A stretch of DNA of 64,000 bases from Oceanobacter antarcticus. GTDB taxonomy: Bacteria; Pseudomonadota; Gammaproteobacteria; Pseudomonadales; Oceanobacteraceae. Below the pieces are notes generated by a model. It worked only from the letters and a program-made list of their open reading frames with translations, made no database searches and was not told the DNA's origin. How positions within the stretch are numbered: the first letter of the stretch is position 1; each line of letters starts with the position of its first letter. Both the position numbers and the translations under genes were made by a program. Shown here in pieces: positions 28,152 through 37,140 of this stretch. The DNA is taken from positions 62,001 to 126,000 of the forward strand of contig NZ_JBBKTX010000015.1 in NCBI RefSeq assembly GCF_044962685.1, written 5' to 3'.

Positions 28152-29540
28152 ATGATGCAAGGAATTAACCAACTGCGCCGGAAATTACTGACCAGCGTCG
28201 CCATTCTGGCAACTGGTCTGGTAACAATTAGTGCACCTGCAGCGCTGGCGAAAGAGTACCCTGAAAAAGAAGAACTCAAGTTTGGCTTTATCAAGCTGAC
28301 GGATATGGCTCCCCTGGCCATTGCGTATGAAAAAGGCTACTTCGAAGACGAAGGTCTGTACGTCACTCTGGAAGCGCAAGCAAACTGGAAAGTACTGTTG
28401 GATCGCGTGATTGATGGGCAGCTCGACGGGGCACACATGTTGGCAGGCCAGCCTCTCGGCGCCACCATTGGTTTTGGTACCAAGGCCGACATCATCACCG
28501 CTTTCAGCATGGATTTGAATGGTAATGCCATTACCGTTTCCAACGACATCTGGAAGCAAATGAAGCCTTACGTGCCCATGGGTGCCGATGGTAAGCCAGT
28601 TCACCCGATCAAGGCAGATGCACTGAAGCCGGTCGTTGATAAATACAAGGCGGAAGGCAAGCCGTTCAACATGGGTATGGTATTCCCGGTATCCACACAC
28701 AACTATGAGCTGCGTTACTGGCTGGCGGCTGGCGGCATTCACCCTGGCTACTATGCACCAGCCAAAGGCGATACCTCCGGCAAAATCAACGCCGATGCGC
28801 TGCTCTCTGTCACCCCGCCACCACAAATGCCATCCACCATGGAAGCTGGCACCATCTATGGTTACTGCGTTGGCGAACCCTGGAACCAGCAAGCCGTATT
28901 TAAAGGTATCGGTGTACCGGTTATTACCGACTACGAAATCTGGAAAAACAACCCTGAAAAAGTCTTTGGTGTAAGCCAGCAATGGGCTGAAAAATACCCG
29001 ATTACCCATAAAGCCGTGGTCAAGGCACTGATCCGTGCAGCAGCCTGGCTGGATGCAGATAACAACGCCAACCGTCCTGAAGCTGTAAAAATTCTCTCCA
29101 AATCTGACTATGTCGGCGCCGATTACGACGTTATCGCCAATTCCATGACGGGTACCTTTGAATACGAGAAAGGCGACAAGCGTGACGTGCCTGATTTCAA
29201 CGTGTTCTTCCGTTACAACGCCACCTACCCGTACTACTCCGATGCTATCTGGTACCTGACCCAAATGCGTCGTTGGGGTCAGATTGCCGACGAGAAGCCA
29301 GACAGCTGGTATATGGACGTGGCCAAAAAAGTCTACCGTCCTGACATCTATGCCACAGCTGCCAAAGAGCTGATCAAGGAAGGCAAACTGAAAGCGGCTG
29401 ACTTCCCTGACTTCGGCAAGGAAGACGGCTTCAAGGCACCACAAACCCAGTTCATCGATGGTATTACCTACGATGGCAAAGAACCTAATGCCTACTTGAA
29501 GAAATTCAAGATTGGTCTGAAAGGTGACGACACTATCTAA
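28152..29540 (+). CDS. nrtA: Nitrate ABC transporter substrate-binding protein NrtA/NasF
   Basis: 462 residues. The N-terminal signal contains RRKLLTS and a hydrophobic core, a possible twin-arginine signal, ending near ALAKEYPEKE. The mature protein has LKFGFIKLTDMAPLAIAYEK and DGAHMLAGQPLGATIGFG, characteristic of periplasmic nitrate-binding proteins. It is a close relative of NasS (26491), which lacks the signal. The ATG follows AGAGAGGAAG. A stable hairpin (29564-29600) after its stop should raise its mRNA level above the permease. Confidence 0.93.
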   Translation: MMQGINQLRRKLLTSVAILATGLVTISAPAALAKEYPEKEELKFGFIKLTDMAPLAIAYEKGYFEDEGLYVTLEAQANWKVLLDRVIDGQLDGAHMLAGQPLGATIGFGTKADIITAFSMDLNGNAITVSNDIWKQMKPYVPMGADGKPVHPIKADALKPVVDKYKAEGKPFNMGMVFPVSTHNYELRYWLAAGGIHPGYYAPAKGDTSGKINADALLSVTPPPQMPSTMEAGTIYGYCVGEPWNQQAVFKGIGVPVITDYEIWKNNPEKVFGVSQQWAEKYPITHKAVVKALIRAAAWLDADNNANRPEAVKILSKSDYVGADYDVIANSMTGTFEYEKGDKRDVPDFNVFFRYNATYPYYSDAIWYLTQMRRWGQIADEKPDSWYMDVAKKVYRPDIYATAAKELIKEGKLKAADFPDFGKEDGFKAPQTQFIDGITYDGKEPNAYLKKFKIGLKGDDTI

Positions 29541-29563
29541 CTATCCATAGATAGGTCTGATCA

Positions 29564-29600
29564 GTGTGCCTGCCAACGCCACAAGTGATGGCAGGCACAC
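29564..29600 (+). terminator. Intercistronic hairpin between nrtA and nrtB
   Basis: GTGTGCCTGCCA and TGGCAGGCACAC form a perfect 12-bp stem with a 13-base loop and no T-run. It probably protects or attenuates the mRNA after the binding-protein gene. A second small palindrome GGGGAAGTTTCCCC lies at about 29611. Confidence 0.65.
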
Positions 29601-29664
29601 GACACATAGCGGGGAAGTTTCCCCGAAAGTCAGCAACTACCCCGCTACCCCGGAGATATAAAAA

Positions 29665-30669
29665 ATGAATATTGCACTGTCGAACCTGCCGTGGCTTGAG
29701 CCCATCGTGAAAATCATACAGGGCGACAACATAAGCCAGAATGTCCAGATCATAGCCAAAGCCATTGGCGTACCGCTGGCAGGTATCCTGGTATTTTTGA
29801 TGATCTGGCACGGAGCGGCCAGCAATATCGAAACCTCGCTGGGTAATTTCCCTGGCCCGGCCGATGTTTACGAACAAAGCAAAGGCCTGATCACGGAACA
29901 TTTTGCAGAGCGCGAAAAAGCCGAGGCCTTTTATGAGCGCCAAGATGAACGCAATGCAGCCCGTATGGCGGACGACCCGGATTACGTACCCAAAATTCGT
30001 GATTACACAGGTAAAGCCACCTATTTCGATCAGATTCTAACCAGCCTGATCACCGTCATGACCGGTTTTATTCTGGCATCGATTATCGCCATTCCACTGG
30101 GCATTCTGACCGGTCTTAGCTCAACACTGAATGCCGCGTTCAACCCGATCATCCAGATATTCAAACCGGTATCGCCGTTGGCCTGGTTGCCACTGGTGAC
30201 CATGGTTGTCAGCGCTGTGTATGTCTCTGATGATCCGACCGTACCCAAGTCGTTTATCAACTCCATGATCACGGTGATGTTGTGTTCCCTGTGGCCTACC
30301 CTGCTGAATACCTCCGTCGGTGTTGCCTCTATCTCACCGGATTTGCAAAACGTCAGCCAGGTACTGCGTCTGAACTTTATTACCCATGTCACCAAGATTG
30401 TACTGCCATCGGCCATTCCGATGATGTTCACCGGCTTGCGCCTGTCACTGGGGATTGCCTGGATGGTATTGATCGCAGCTGAAATGCTGGCCCAGAACCC
30501 GGGTCTCGGCAAGTTCGTCTGGGATGAGTTCCAGAACGGATCATCCGACTCCCTCGGCCGTATTATGGTTGCTGTTATCACCATTGGTCTGATTGGTTTT
30601 GCCCTCGACCGCCTCATGCTCAGCCTGCAAAAAGCAGTGTCCTGGGACAAATCCGCCAACGTACGCTAA
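29665..30669 (+). CDS. nrtB: Nitrate ABC transporter permease NrtB/NasE
   Basis: 334 residues. A first helix (IAKAIGVPLAGILVFLMIWH) is followed by a roughly 70-residue polar insert and then the permease core with SLITVMTGFILASIIAIPLG. The family loop reads LQNVSQVLRLNFITHVTKIV. It belongs to the nitrate/taurine importer permeases (NrtB/CmpB). A GGAG ribosome-binding site precedes the ATG. Confidence 0.92.
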   Translation: MNIALSNLPWLEPIVKIIQGDNISQNVQIIAKAIGVPLAGILVFLMIWHGAASNIETSLGNFPGPADVYEQSKGLITEHFAEREKAEAFYERQDERNAARMADDPDYVPKIRDYTGKATYFDQILTSLITVMTGFILASIIAIPLGILTGLSSTLNAAFNPIIQIFKPVSPLAWLPLVTMVVSAVYVSDDPTVPKSFINSMITVMLCSLWPTLLNTSVGVASISPDLQNVSQVLRLNFITHVTKIVLPSAIPMMFTGLRLSLGIAWMVLIAAEMLAQNPGLGKFVWDEFQNGSSDSLGRIMVAVITIGLIGFALDRLMLSLQKAVSWDKSANVR

Positions 30670-30699
30670 GTCACGTCAATCGACACCGGAGAATTTATT

Positions 30700-31539
30700 A
30701 TGAGCGCTATCCTTGACATCAGCCGCGTTGGCATCGAATTTCCAACCGCAAAAGGCTCATTCCGCGCCCTGATCGACGTGGATCTGAAAATCAAACGGGG
30801 TGAATACATCTCCCTGATTGGTCACTCGGGCTGCGGCAAATCCACCGTACTGAATATCGTTGCGGGCTTGCTGCAAGCCACTGAAGGCGGCGTGATGCTG
30901 CACGGCCGTGAAGTCAACGAACCAGGCCCTGAACGTGCTGTTGTGTTCCAGAACCACTCTCTGTTGCCGTGGCTGACTGCTTATCAAAACGTTGAGCTGG
31001 CCGTCAAAACCGTCTTCAAGGGGAAAAAATCCAAAGCAGAAATGCGTGCCTGGATTGAACACAACCTTGAACTGGTGCACATGACCCACGCCATGCACAA
31101 ACGCCCGGACGAAATTTCTGGTGGTATGAAGCAGCGGGTCGGTATTGCCCGTGCGCTGGCGATGGAACCCGACATTTTGCTGATGGACGAGCCGTTCGGG
31201 GCGCTGGACGCCCTGACCCGTGCCCACCTGCAGGATTCCCTGATGGACATTCAGAAGGAACTGAATAACACCATCATCATGATCACCCACGACGTCGACG
31301 AAGCCGTTTTACTGTCGGACCGGATCGTGATGATGACCAATGGCCCATCGGCGACCATTGGCGAAATTCTGGAAATCGATCTGGAACGGCCACGTAACCG
31401 TCTGGAGCTGGCCGATGACCCCCGTTATAACCACCTGCGACATCAGGTGCTGCAATTCCTGTACGAAAAACAAAAGAAGGTTGAAGACATCAGCCCGGCA
31501 AAGAAGAGCAAACCCGACGCTAACGAAAAAGTAGCGTAA
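30700..31539 (+). CDS. nrtD: Nitrate ABC transporter ATP-binding protein
   Basis: 279 residues with Walker A GHSGCGKST, signature ISGGMKQR, Walker B LLMDEPFGALD and switch ITHDVDEA. It is a single ATPase domain without the fused binding domain of cyanobacterial NrtC, so NrtD/CmpD (or NasD) is the best label. It lies 30 bases after nrtB and closes the importer set. Confidence 0.93.
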   Translation: MSAILDISRVGIEFPTAKGSFRALIDVDLKIKRGEYISLIGHSGCGKSTVLNIVAGLLQATEGGVMLHGREVNEPGPERAVVFQNHSLLPWLTAYQNVELAVKTVFKGKKSKAEMRAWIEHNLELVHMTHAMHKRPDEISGGMKQRVGIARALAMEPDILLMDEPFGALDALTRAHLQDSLMDIQKELNNTIIMITHDVDEAVLLSDRIVMMTNGPSATIGEILEIDLERPRNRLELADDPRYNHLRHQVLQFLYEKQKKVEDISPAKKSKPDANEKVA

Positions 31540-31662
31540 CACCCTATTTAATATCACAAACAAGGGGCGCAACCTCCGCCTCCTTTCTGGTGTTCACCAA
31601 CACCGGACAGGGATCGGCTGGTCTGCAAAAAGCCTCCGGACGTCTATGAAGGAGAACGTTCC

Positions 31663-32796
31663 ATGTACCATAAGTCTTTACTCGCCGTTGCTATTACTCT
31701 GGCTGCCACTCAAACCGGCATAGCCCAGGCATCCGTTGCCGAAGCCCTTGAAGATGGCAAAATGCTGGCGGATTTCCGTCTGCGTTATGAAACCAATGAT
31801 ACCGACGGCGGTACCAAAGCAGCCGAAGCCATCACCCTGCGCTCACGCCTTGGTTATGAAAGCGGTGTTTACAACGGCTTCAAGGTGTTGATTGAAAATG
31901 AAATGGTGCATGCCTTTCAGGATGAATACGCCGCGCTGACTCCAGGATTTGATCCGGTAGCCGATCCAACCGGTAACGAAATCAACCGTGCCCAGATCAG
32001 CTACGCCAAGGACGACTTCGCGGCCGTTGTTGGTCGTCAGCGTATCATTCTGGATAACGCTCGTTTTGTGGGTAACGTTGGCTGGCGCCAGAATGAACAA
32101 ACCTACGATGCCGTCAAACTGGATTACAAAACCGGCGATTTATCCCTGACCTACGCTTACCTTGATCAAGTCAACGGTATCCTGTTTCAGGAAGTGGACG
32201 TTACTGACCACCTGCTGAACGTCTCTTACAAAGTATCCGACGCGGTGAAACTGACCGGTTTCGGTTACTTCCTCAAGAACGATGATACCGATGCCAAAGA
32301 CGACACCATCGGTGCCAGTATCAACGGCAAGGCCAGCAGCCTCATCTACTCTGCTACCTACGCATCCCAGTCTACAGACAATAACGATGCCACCTACATG
32401 GCACTGGAACTGGGTACCGCAATCTCGGCTGCCAAAGTCTTTGTGGGTCATGAAATACTCGGCAGCGACGATGGTGCCTACGGTTTCCAAACCTCTCTGG
32501 CGACCAAGCACGCCTTTAACGGCTGGGCCGACAAGTTCTTGTCAACGCCTGCCTCTGGTCTGACCGATACCTATCTGAAAGCCGTTGGTATGTTCAAGGG
32601 CTACAAATTGCTGGGTATGTACCATGAGTTTGGTGCCGATGACGGCGGCGCCGATTTGGGTTCTGAACTCGACCTGCTGGTTGCCAAAAAAGTGGGCAAA
32701 ACCACCAGCGTCGGCATCAAATCTGCGATGTATAGCAAAGGCGACACCGGTGCAGATACTGACAAACTGTGGATCTGGGCCGAAACCAAGTTCTGA
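31663..32796 (+). CDS. Outer-membrane channel, alginate-export/porin-like family
   Basis: 377 residues with a signal peptide (MYHKSLLAVAITLAATQTGI, then AQA). The rest alternates short beta strands such as MLADFRLRYETN and AITLRSRLGYESGVYNGFK and ends in Phe (WIWAETKF), as outer-membrane proteins do. AAVVGRQRIILDNARFVGNV is a conserved segment of this family. Its position after nrtD suggests it lets nitrate or nitrite cross the outer membrane. A strong ribosome-binding site, AAGGAG, precedes the ATG. Confidence 0.8.
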   Translation: MYHKSLLAVAITLAATQTGIAQASVAEALEDGKMLADFRLRYETNDTDGGTKAAEAITLRSRLGYESGVYNGFKVLIENEMVHAFQDEYAALTPGFDPVADPTGNEINRAQISYAKDDFAAVVGRQRIILDNARFVGNVGWRQNEQTYDAVKLDYKTGDLSLTYAYLDQVNGILFQEVDVTDHLLNVSYKVSDAVKLTGFGYFLKNDDTDAKDDTIGASINGKASSLIYSATYASQSTDNNDATYMALELGTAISAAKVFVGHEILGSDDGAYGFQTSLATKHAFNGWADKFLSTPASGLTDTYLKAVGMFKGYKLLGMYHEFGADDGGADLGSELDLLVAKKVGKTTSVGIKSAMYSKGDTGADTDKLWIWAETKF

Positions 32797-32906
32797 TCAC
32801 AGCTCATAACCTGCACCAATTCTTGGCTGCACATCAATAAAAATAACAAGGTGCAGCCCGGAACAGCATAGCGGAGTAAAACAGTCGCTCGATTTATCGA
32901 GTGGCT

Positions 32907-32937
32907 GGGTTACCCCACAATATTTGTGGGGTAACCC
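32907..32937. terminator. Hairpin between convergent porin and kinase genes
   Basis: GGGTTACCCCACA and TGTGGGGTAACCC pair perfectly around a five-base loop. The T-run is weak. Its place between converging genes fits a bidirectional terminator. Confidence 0.7.
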
Positions 32938-32947
32938 CATTCCAGCG

Positions 32948-34714
32948 TTACAGGCTCCCCGATCGAAACCACCACCACTGCAATAACAGCAATAGCATCA
33001 GCACACCGGTACTGACCTGCCAGAAGGATGTTGGCGCCCTTTCTATAAGCGGTTTGCGTTCATGACCCCGCAACAACTGCTCATTCGGTTTGTATAAATC
33101 GGCTTCAAATTCTGAAAAGCTGCCATAACGTTGGCTGGCCACCGGATGACAGGCTTTTTTCAAAGCCAGATCAAGCCATAGCGGTAAATCCGGACGATGC
33201 TCTCGCAAGGAAGAATAATGCCAGTCGGTCGCCGATTTGGCGCCACGTCGATGCAGTAACGGGATGTTATAAGGCAACTCGCCAGACAGCATCTGATACA
33301 AGGTTACCGCCAATGAATACTGATCACTGGCCGTTGTCGCCAGGCCATCAAGCCAGTATTCCGGGGCCATGTATTGAATATCCCCTTCCGGTCGTTGATC
33401 AATCACACCAGAGTTCAGCTCCGTCAGACCTTTTACCGCAACTGCGCCATAATCGATGATTTTGATCTGCTCATCCGGCTGCACCAGAATATTTTCCGGC
33501 TTGATATCCCGATGCACCATGCCCCGCCGTTGCAACGCCCTTAAACCGGCAATCACGGGTTTGATCATGTTTCTTGCCGTGGCCAGATCCATCGCCGGGT
33601 GATCGTAACTCCATTGCCGCAAGTCGACGCCCTCGAGCCATTCCGATACCAGGTAAACAAACCGGCTATTCTCTTGCTGCGGCAGCATTTTCATCAGATT
33701 GGGATGATCGAGACGACAGCCAACCCATTGTTCACGGGCAAAGGATTCCAGATACTGGTCATCATCTTCGAAGTTGATCGATGGAGCCTTGAGTACAAAC
33801 AAATTTGCCGTAAAACGATCCCGAACCTGGTAAACGTGACTGCGGCTGTTGGCGTGTAATACCTTCAGTACATCGTAACGATCCAGTTTCTGACCGGGTT
33901 CCAATACGGGAGGAATAACACGGGAACCGACTTCTCGGGTCAACTCGCCCAGTTCTTTTGGCGGCAGACTGACAATCTGCACCACAACACAGGTAAGGTT
34001 ATCTTCGCTCTTGTTCGCCAGCGCTTGTTGTATCAGCCGCTGACACGCTTGCTCCAGTTGATATTGACTGGCCTCTGGTGGCAAAGCGGCAATCCAGTCA
34101 CGTAATGCTTCGGTTGGCAAATGCCCATGGACACCATCCGAGGTGAGCAACAACACATCACCCGCCTTCAGTTCTCGCTGCAAATAGTCCACTTCGAGGT
34201 GACTATCCATACCCAGCGCTCGGGACAAATAGCGTCCTCCTTGCTGCACATGATCCCGAGTAACCTGCTCCAGGAAACCATCAGAGTAATGGTACAAACG
34301 ACTGTCACCGACATGAAAAACATGTGCCGTTGATGACTTGACGATCACCCCGCTGAAGGTAGTCACCAAGCCGTTATGGCGTGCCGATGCTTGCTGGCCA
34401 TGATGGAACAGCCAGGCATTTAACGATGACATCACCTTGCTGACTGCACTTTTGACATCCCAACTTTCCGGGGTGCTGTAATAGTCCTGCAAAAAATGCG
34501 TCACACTGGTCACACTGGCCTGCTGGGCATTGTCACTGCTGCTAACCCCATCGGCCAGGCAAATACCCACGCCCTTGTAACGGGTGACCGGCAAATCTGC
34601 CTGCCAGGCAGCAAAGGCATCCTGATTCTGCGGTTTGACGCCCTTGTCGGAACAACCACCAATACGCAAATCCAGCCGGTCAGATGGCGTTGTCGCCGGT
34701 GTACTTGTCGGCAT
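32948..34714 (-). CDS. Fused PP2C phosphatase - Ser/Thr kinase
   Basis: 588 residues. Residues about 10-250 are a PP2C-type phosphatase (NQDAFAAW, GVGICLADGVSSSDNA, HVFHVGDSRLY, LLLTSDGVHG, NKSEDNLTCVVV). Residues about 270-530 are a protein kinase with invariant Lys in FVLKAP, catalytic HRDIKPENIL, IDYGA in place of DFG, and MAPEYW. One membrane helix is near the C-terminus (STGVLMLLLLLQWWWF). Fused kinase/phosphatases recur beside nitrate transporters in pseudomonads and marine gammaproteobacteria. The likely target is nitrate uptake or assimilation, but that is inference. It lies downstream of narK, separated by two terminators. Confidence 0.9.
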   Translation of the reverse strand: MPTSTPATTPSDRLDLRIGGCSDKGVKPQNQDAFAAWQADLPVTRYKGVGICLADGVSSSDNAQQASVTSVTHFLQDYYSTPESWDVKSAVSKVMSSLNAWLFHHGQQASARHNGLVTTFSGVIVKSSTAHVFHVGDSRLYHYSDGFLEQVTRDHVQQGGRYLSRALGMDSHLEVDYLQRELKAGDVLLLTSDGVHGHLPTEALRDWIAALPPEASQYQLEQACQRLIQQALANKSEDNLTCVVVQIVSLPPKELGELTREVGSRVIPPVLEPGQKLDRYDVLKVLHANSRSHVYQVRDRFTANLFVLKAPSINFEDDDQYLESFAREQWVGCRLDHPNLMKMLPQQENSRFVYLVSEWLEGVDLRQWSYDHPAMDLATARNMIKPVIAGLRALQRRGMVHRDIKPENILVQPDEQIKIIDYGAVAVKGLTELNSGVIDQRPEGDIQYMAPEYWLDGLATTASDQYSLAVTLYQMLSGELPYNIPLLHRRGAKSATDWHYSSLREHRPDLPLWLDLALKKACHPVASQRYGSFSEFEADLYKPNEQLLRGHERKPLIERAPTSFWQVSTGVLMLLLLLQWWWFRSGSL

Positions 34715-34756
34715 CTACCACCTCTCATCTGCTAAATACATTGGAAAACCAATAAA

Positions 34757-34782
34757 AAAGCACCCGGTAAACCGGGTGCTTT
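34757..34782 (-). terminator. Strong terminator just upstream of the kinase gene
   Basis: AAAGCACCCGGT and ACCGGGTGCTTT pair perfectly; on the minus strand the stem is followed by a run of T. It stands only about 42 bases upstream of the kinase start, so it either closes the narK transcript or acts as a leader attenuator for the kinase gene. Confidence 0.8.
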
Positions 34783-34797
34783 CAGGATAATAAAAAA

Positions 34798-34857
34798 GGG
34801 GGCTAACTGCTTCCGTCATCAGAAGGGGAGTTGAAGACGACAGAATAACAAGCCCCC
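34798..34857 (-). terminator. First narK terminator
   Basis: On the minus strand GGGGGCT and AGCCCCC enclose a 46-base loop and are followed by TTTTTT. It begins 18 bases past the narK stop. Confidence 0.65.
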
Positions 34858-34874
34858 AAAATCGAATGCCAGAA

Positions 34875-36341
34875 TCAATTCACACTGATCATTTCAACCG
34901 TGCCATCTTCGTTCACCTCTGTCATATGGCCTTTGGGTTCTTTCATCGCTAACAGTGCGATAAAACCAATCACTGCGGTACCTGCGATAACCAAGAAGAA
35001 AGTCGAGTATTCAACCAGAGACAATACCGTCAGATAGGTAACTGCACCGACGTTGCCATACGCACCGGTCATACCGGCAATCTGACCGGTCAAACGGCGT
35101 TTGATCAGTGGCACCACGGCAAATACCGCCCCTTCACCCGACTGCACAAAGAAAGAGCACACCATCGCAGCCACCACTGCCAGCCATACTGGCCACTCGC
35201 TATCCACCATACCCATCACCAGATAACCCACCGCCAGACCAGCAGTCAGAATCAGCAGTGTTGGCTTGCGTCCGAACTTGTCTGACAACCAGCCGCCACC
35301 AGGGCGCGACATCAGGTTCATAAAGGCATAGGCAGACGCCACCATACCCGCCACCACAGGAGACAGATCAAAGGTTTCAGCAAAGAACAAAGGCAACATG
35401 GACACGACAGCCAGTTCGGAACCAAAGGTCGCGAAGTAAAGAATGTTAAGTACTGCCACCTGCTTGAACTCGTAGCGGTGCAGTTCAGGCACTTCTTCAG
35501 TAAACACGGTTTTGTTCACTTTCCAGACGTGTGATACCTCATAGATATACAGTAGAACCAGGCCGACATAGCACAACAGCACCGTGGTTTCTGACAGCAT
35601 GCTCACACCGGCTGGCGACAGTTTCCAGGCCAGTAAAGCCATCGCGGCATACATTGGAATTTTCATAATCAGCAACAAAAAGAAATCGCCCTTGCTGGTG
35701 ACTTCCATTGCTCCCAGATGCTTGGGCTTAAAATAGGTAGAGCCTTTAGGGGTATCCGTAACATTTTGGTAATAAACAAAACTGAACAGCAAGCTTATCA
35801 AGCCAGTCAGGCCAATCGCATAGCGCCAGCCATCGTCACCACCAAACCACAAGGCAATCACCGGTAAACAAAAAGCGGCGGCGGCGGAACCAAAATTACC
35901 CCAACCCCCATAAATACCTTCTGCCGTGCCCAGTTCATTAGCCGGGAACCACTCACTGACGATACGAATACCAATCACAAAACCGGCACCGATAAAGCCC
36001 ATCAAAAAACGGGCAATGGCCGCCTGGGCAAAATCATCCGCCATGGCGAACATAAAGCAGGGAATCGAACAGACCGCGAGCAAGGCCGAATATACAATAC
36101 GAGGACCAAAACGATCGGTCAGCATACCGATAATAACCCGTGCCGGAATGGTCAGTGCCACGTTAAGAATCAATAACGTCTTGATTTCAGATGGCTGCAA
36201 ACCCAGGCTGGCCGCCATAGCCTGCAACATGGGGGCATGGTTAAACCACACCAGAAAAGTGATGAAAAATGCCATCCAGCTGAGATGGAGGACTTTCATC
36301 TTGCCGGTAAACGACACCAGATTAAAACGTTCAGCGCTCAT
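34875..36341 (-). CDS. NarK/NasA-type nitrate/nitrite transporter (MFS)
   Basis: 488 residues and about 12 membrane helices. The start FNLVSFTGKMKVLHLSWMAF and the segments FLVWFNHAPMLQAMA and WGNFGSAAAAFCLPVIALWF are typical of NarK-family carriers, which exchange or import nitrate and nitrite. GPRIVYSALLAVCSIPCF and VQSGEGAVFAVVPLIKRRLT are further signatures. It is transcribed away from the flavoprotein gene across a 799-base regulatory region with a good sigma-54 promoter. Together with nrtABD the organism would have both a high-affinity and an MFS uptake route. Confidence 0.9.
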   Translation of the reverse strand: MSAERFNLVSFTGKMKVLHLSWMAFFITFLVWFNHAPMLQAMAASLGLQPSEIKTLLILNVALTIPARVIIGMLTDRFGPRIVYSALLAVCSIPCFMFAMADDFAQAAIARFLMGFIGAGFVIGIRIVSEWFPANELGTAEGIYGGWGNFGSAAAAFCLPVIALWFGGDDGWRYAIGLTGLISLLFSFVYYQNVTDTPKGSTYFKPKHLGAMEVTSKGDFFLLLIMKIPMYAAMALLAWKLSPAGVSMLSETTVLLCYVGLVLLYIYEVSHVWKVNKTVFTEEVPELHRYEFKQVAVLNILYFATFGSELAVVSMLPLFFAETFDLSPVVAGMVASAYAFMNLMSRPGGGWLSDKFGRKPTLLILTAGLAVGYLVMGMVDSEWPVWLAVVAAMVCSFFVQSGEGAVFAVVPLIKRRLTGQIAGMTGAYGNVGAVTYLTVLSLVEYSTFFLVIAGTAVIGFIALLAMKEPKGHMTEVNEDGTVEMISVN

Positions 36342-36635
36342 AACATGCTCTCTGATTCATAGTAAATACAGTCGCTCACGTTCCCCCATCCGGGTTTAAC
36401 CAGAATAACCAGGGGTATACAACGAATTCAAAAAGACATGGATACAAGCAGAGGGGCTGCGGCGCAAAATATGCGAAAGGACAGGTACCAAATGTACCAA
36501 TACTGCAGCAACGGCAACGACACATCTGGCGATCAATACGCCAAGCTGTCGATGAATTCTCTGACCAAATTTTTTGAATGCGCCGTTGCGTGAGTGTCAG
36601 GCTGCAACACTGCTAACCTGAAGAATGACGAACTT

Positions 36636-36654
36636 AAAGCAGAAATAGTGCCAA
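36636..36654 (-). promoter_or_regulatory. Sigma-54 promoter of narK
   Basis: On the minus strand TTGGCACTATTTCTGCTTT has a perfect -24 box, GG-N10-GC spacing and CTGC at -12. The predicted start is near 36627, giving a leader of about 285 bases before narK. Confidence 0.65.
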
Positions 36655-36818
36655 TTATTAAAGCTGGTAAAAACAATTAGGTTCGATTTCGGTGCAAGAA
36701 TCAACAAAAGGCCCAATAAATGGGCATTGCCTCATCAATTTGGCGGCACTTGCGTCTCGTTTACTGGTGACAAAATGGCGTAAACCGCCCCCGAAACCGT
36801 GAAATCATCAGCCCATAT

Positions 36819-36835
36819 CGCACCAAATTTAGGCA
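36819..36835 (-). promoter_or_regulatory. NtrC-like site upstream of narK
   Basis: CGCACCAAATTTAGGCA keeps a perfect GCACCA half site and GCA of the opposite half of the NtrC pattern. It lies about 170 bases upstream of the sigma-54 promoter at 36636 and could also serve the plus-strand promoter at 36976. Confidence 0.35.
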
Positions 36836-36975
36836 AAAATAAACCAACAGTTCCAATAGTGTGCAAAAAGAAACAGGGTTACAACCCAGAAGCAAACGCC
36901 TGTTTTCCGCTGTCTGGCGGTACAAATCAGACATCCATAGGCTGATGGATCCGTCATTCCGTCATTACAGACGCA

Positions 36976-36992
36976 TGGCATGAAACCTGCTT
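36976..36992 (+). promoter_or_regulatory. Sigma-54 promoter of the NirB-like flavoprotein gene
   Basis: TGGCATGAAACCTGCTT has GG-N10-GC spacing, TGGCA at -24 and CTGCTT at -12. The start would be near 37002, so the hexaloop hairpin at 37026 and the terminator at 37087 are both inside the leader. Confidence 0.6.
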
Positions 36993-37025
36993 TATGATTA
37001 CTACGTCGACGCCGCAGGTAACGCC

Positions 37026-37051
37026 TGGCTGATCAAAGTGGATCACGGCCA
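37026..37051 (+). promoter_or_regulatory. ANTAR (NasT) target hairpin in the flavoprotein leader
   Basis: TGATC and GATCA enclose the hexaloop AAAGTG (A1, G4). The stem continues as TGGC/GCCA after a two-base bulge. A small hairpin CAGG-TAACG-CCTG lies directly upstream and may act as the partner hairpin, though its loop has five bases. Confidence 0.65.
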
Positions 37052-37086
37052 CCAAGTACTCCATCGACACACACATTCCCGATAGC

Positions 37087-37125
37087 AAAGGCGCTCCCAG
37101 GTTGACTGGTGAGCGCCTTTTTTTT
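37087..37125 (+). terminator. Leader terminator of the flavoprotein gene
   Basis: AAAGGCGCTC pairs with GAGCGCCTTT and an inner CCAG with CTGG; eight T follow. It ends 15 bases before the start codon. Its 5' flank, AGCAAAGGCGCT, is identical to that of the nrtA leader terminator. Confidence 0.85.
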
Positions 37126-37140
37126 ATGCGAAAAAATGAT

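Larger units (their letters stand above)
36342..37140. other. Divergent regulatory region between narK and the flavoprotein gene
   Basis: 799 bases without a gene. It contains divergent sigma-54 promoters (36636 minus, 36976 plus), an NtrC-like site (36819), and a hairpin GCCCA/TGGGC at 36710-36726 whose minus strand is followed by CTTTTGTT. There is also a hairpin ATCCAT-AGGCTG-ATGGAT at 36933, and the leader of the flavoprotein gene. It is the most densely regulated stretch of the window. Confidence 0.6.

Noticed and set aside
37003..37025. Possible first (P1) ANTAR hairpin CAGG-TAACG-CCTG
   Set aside because: The loop has five bases and lacks the A1/G4 hexaloop, so it was mentioned but not called as a target.
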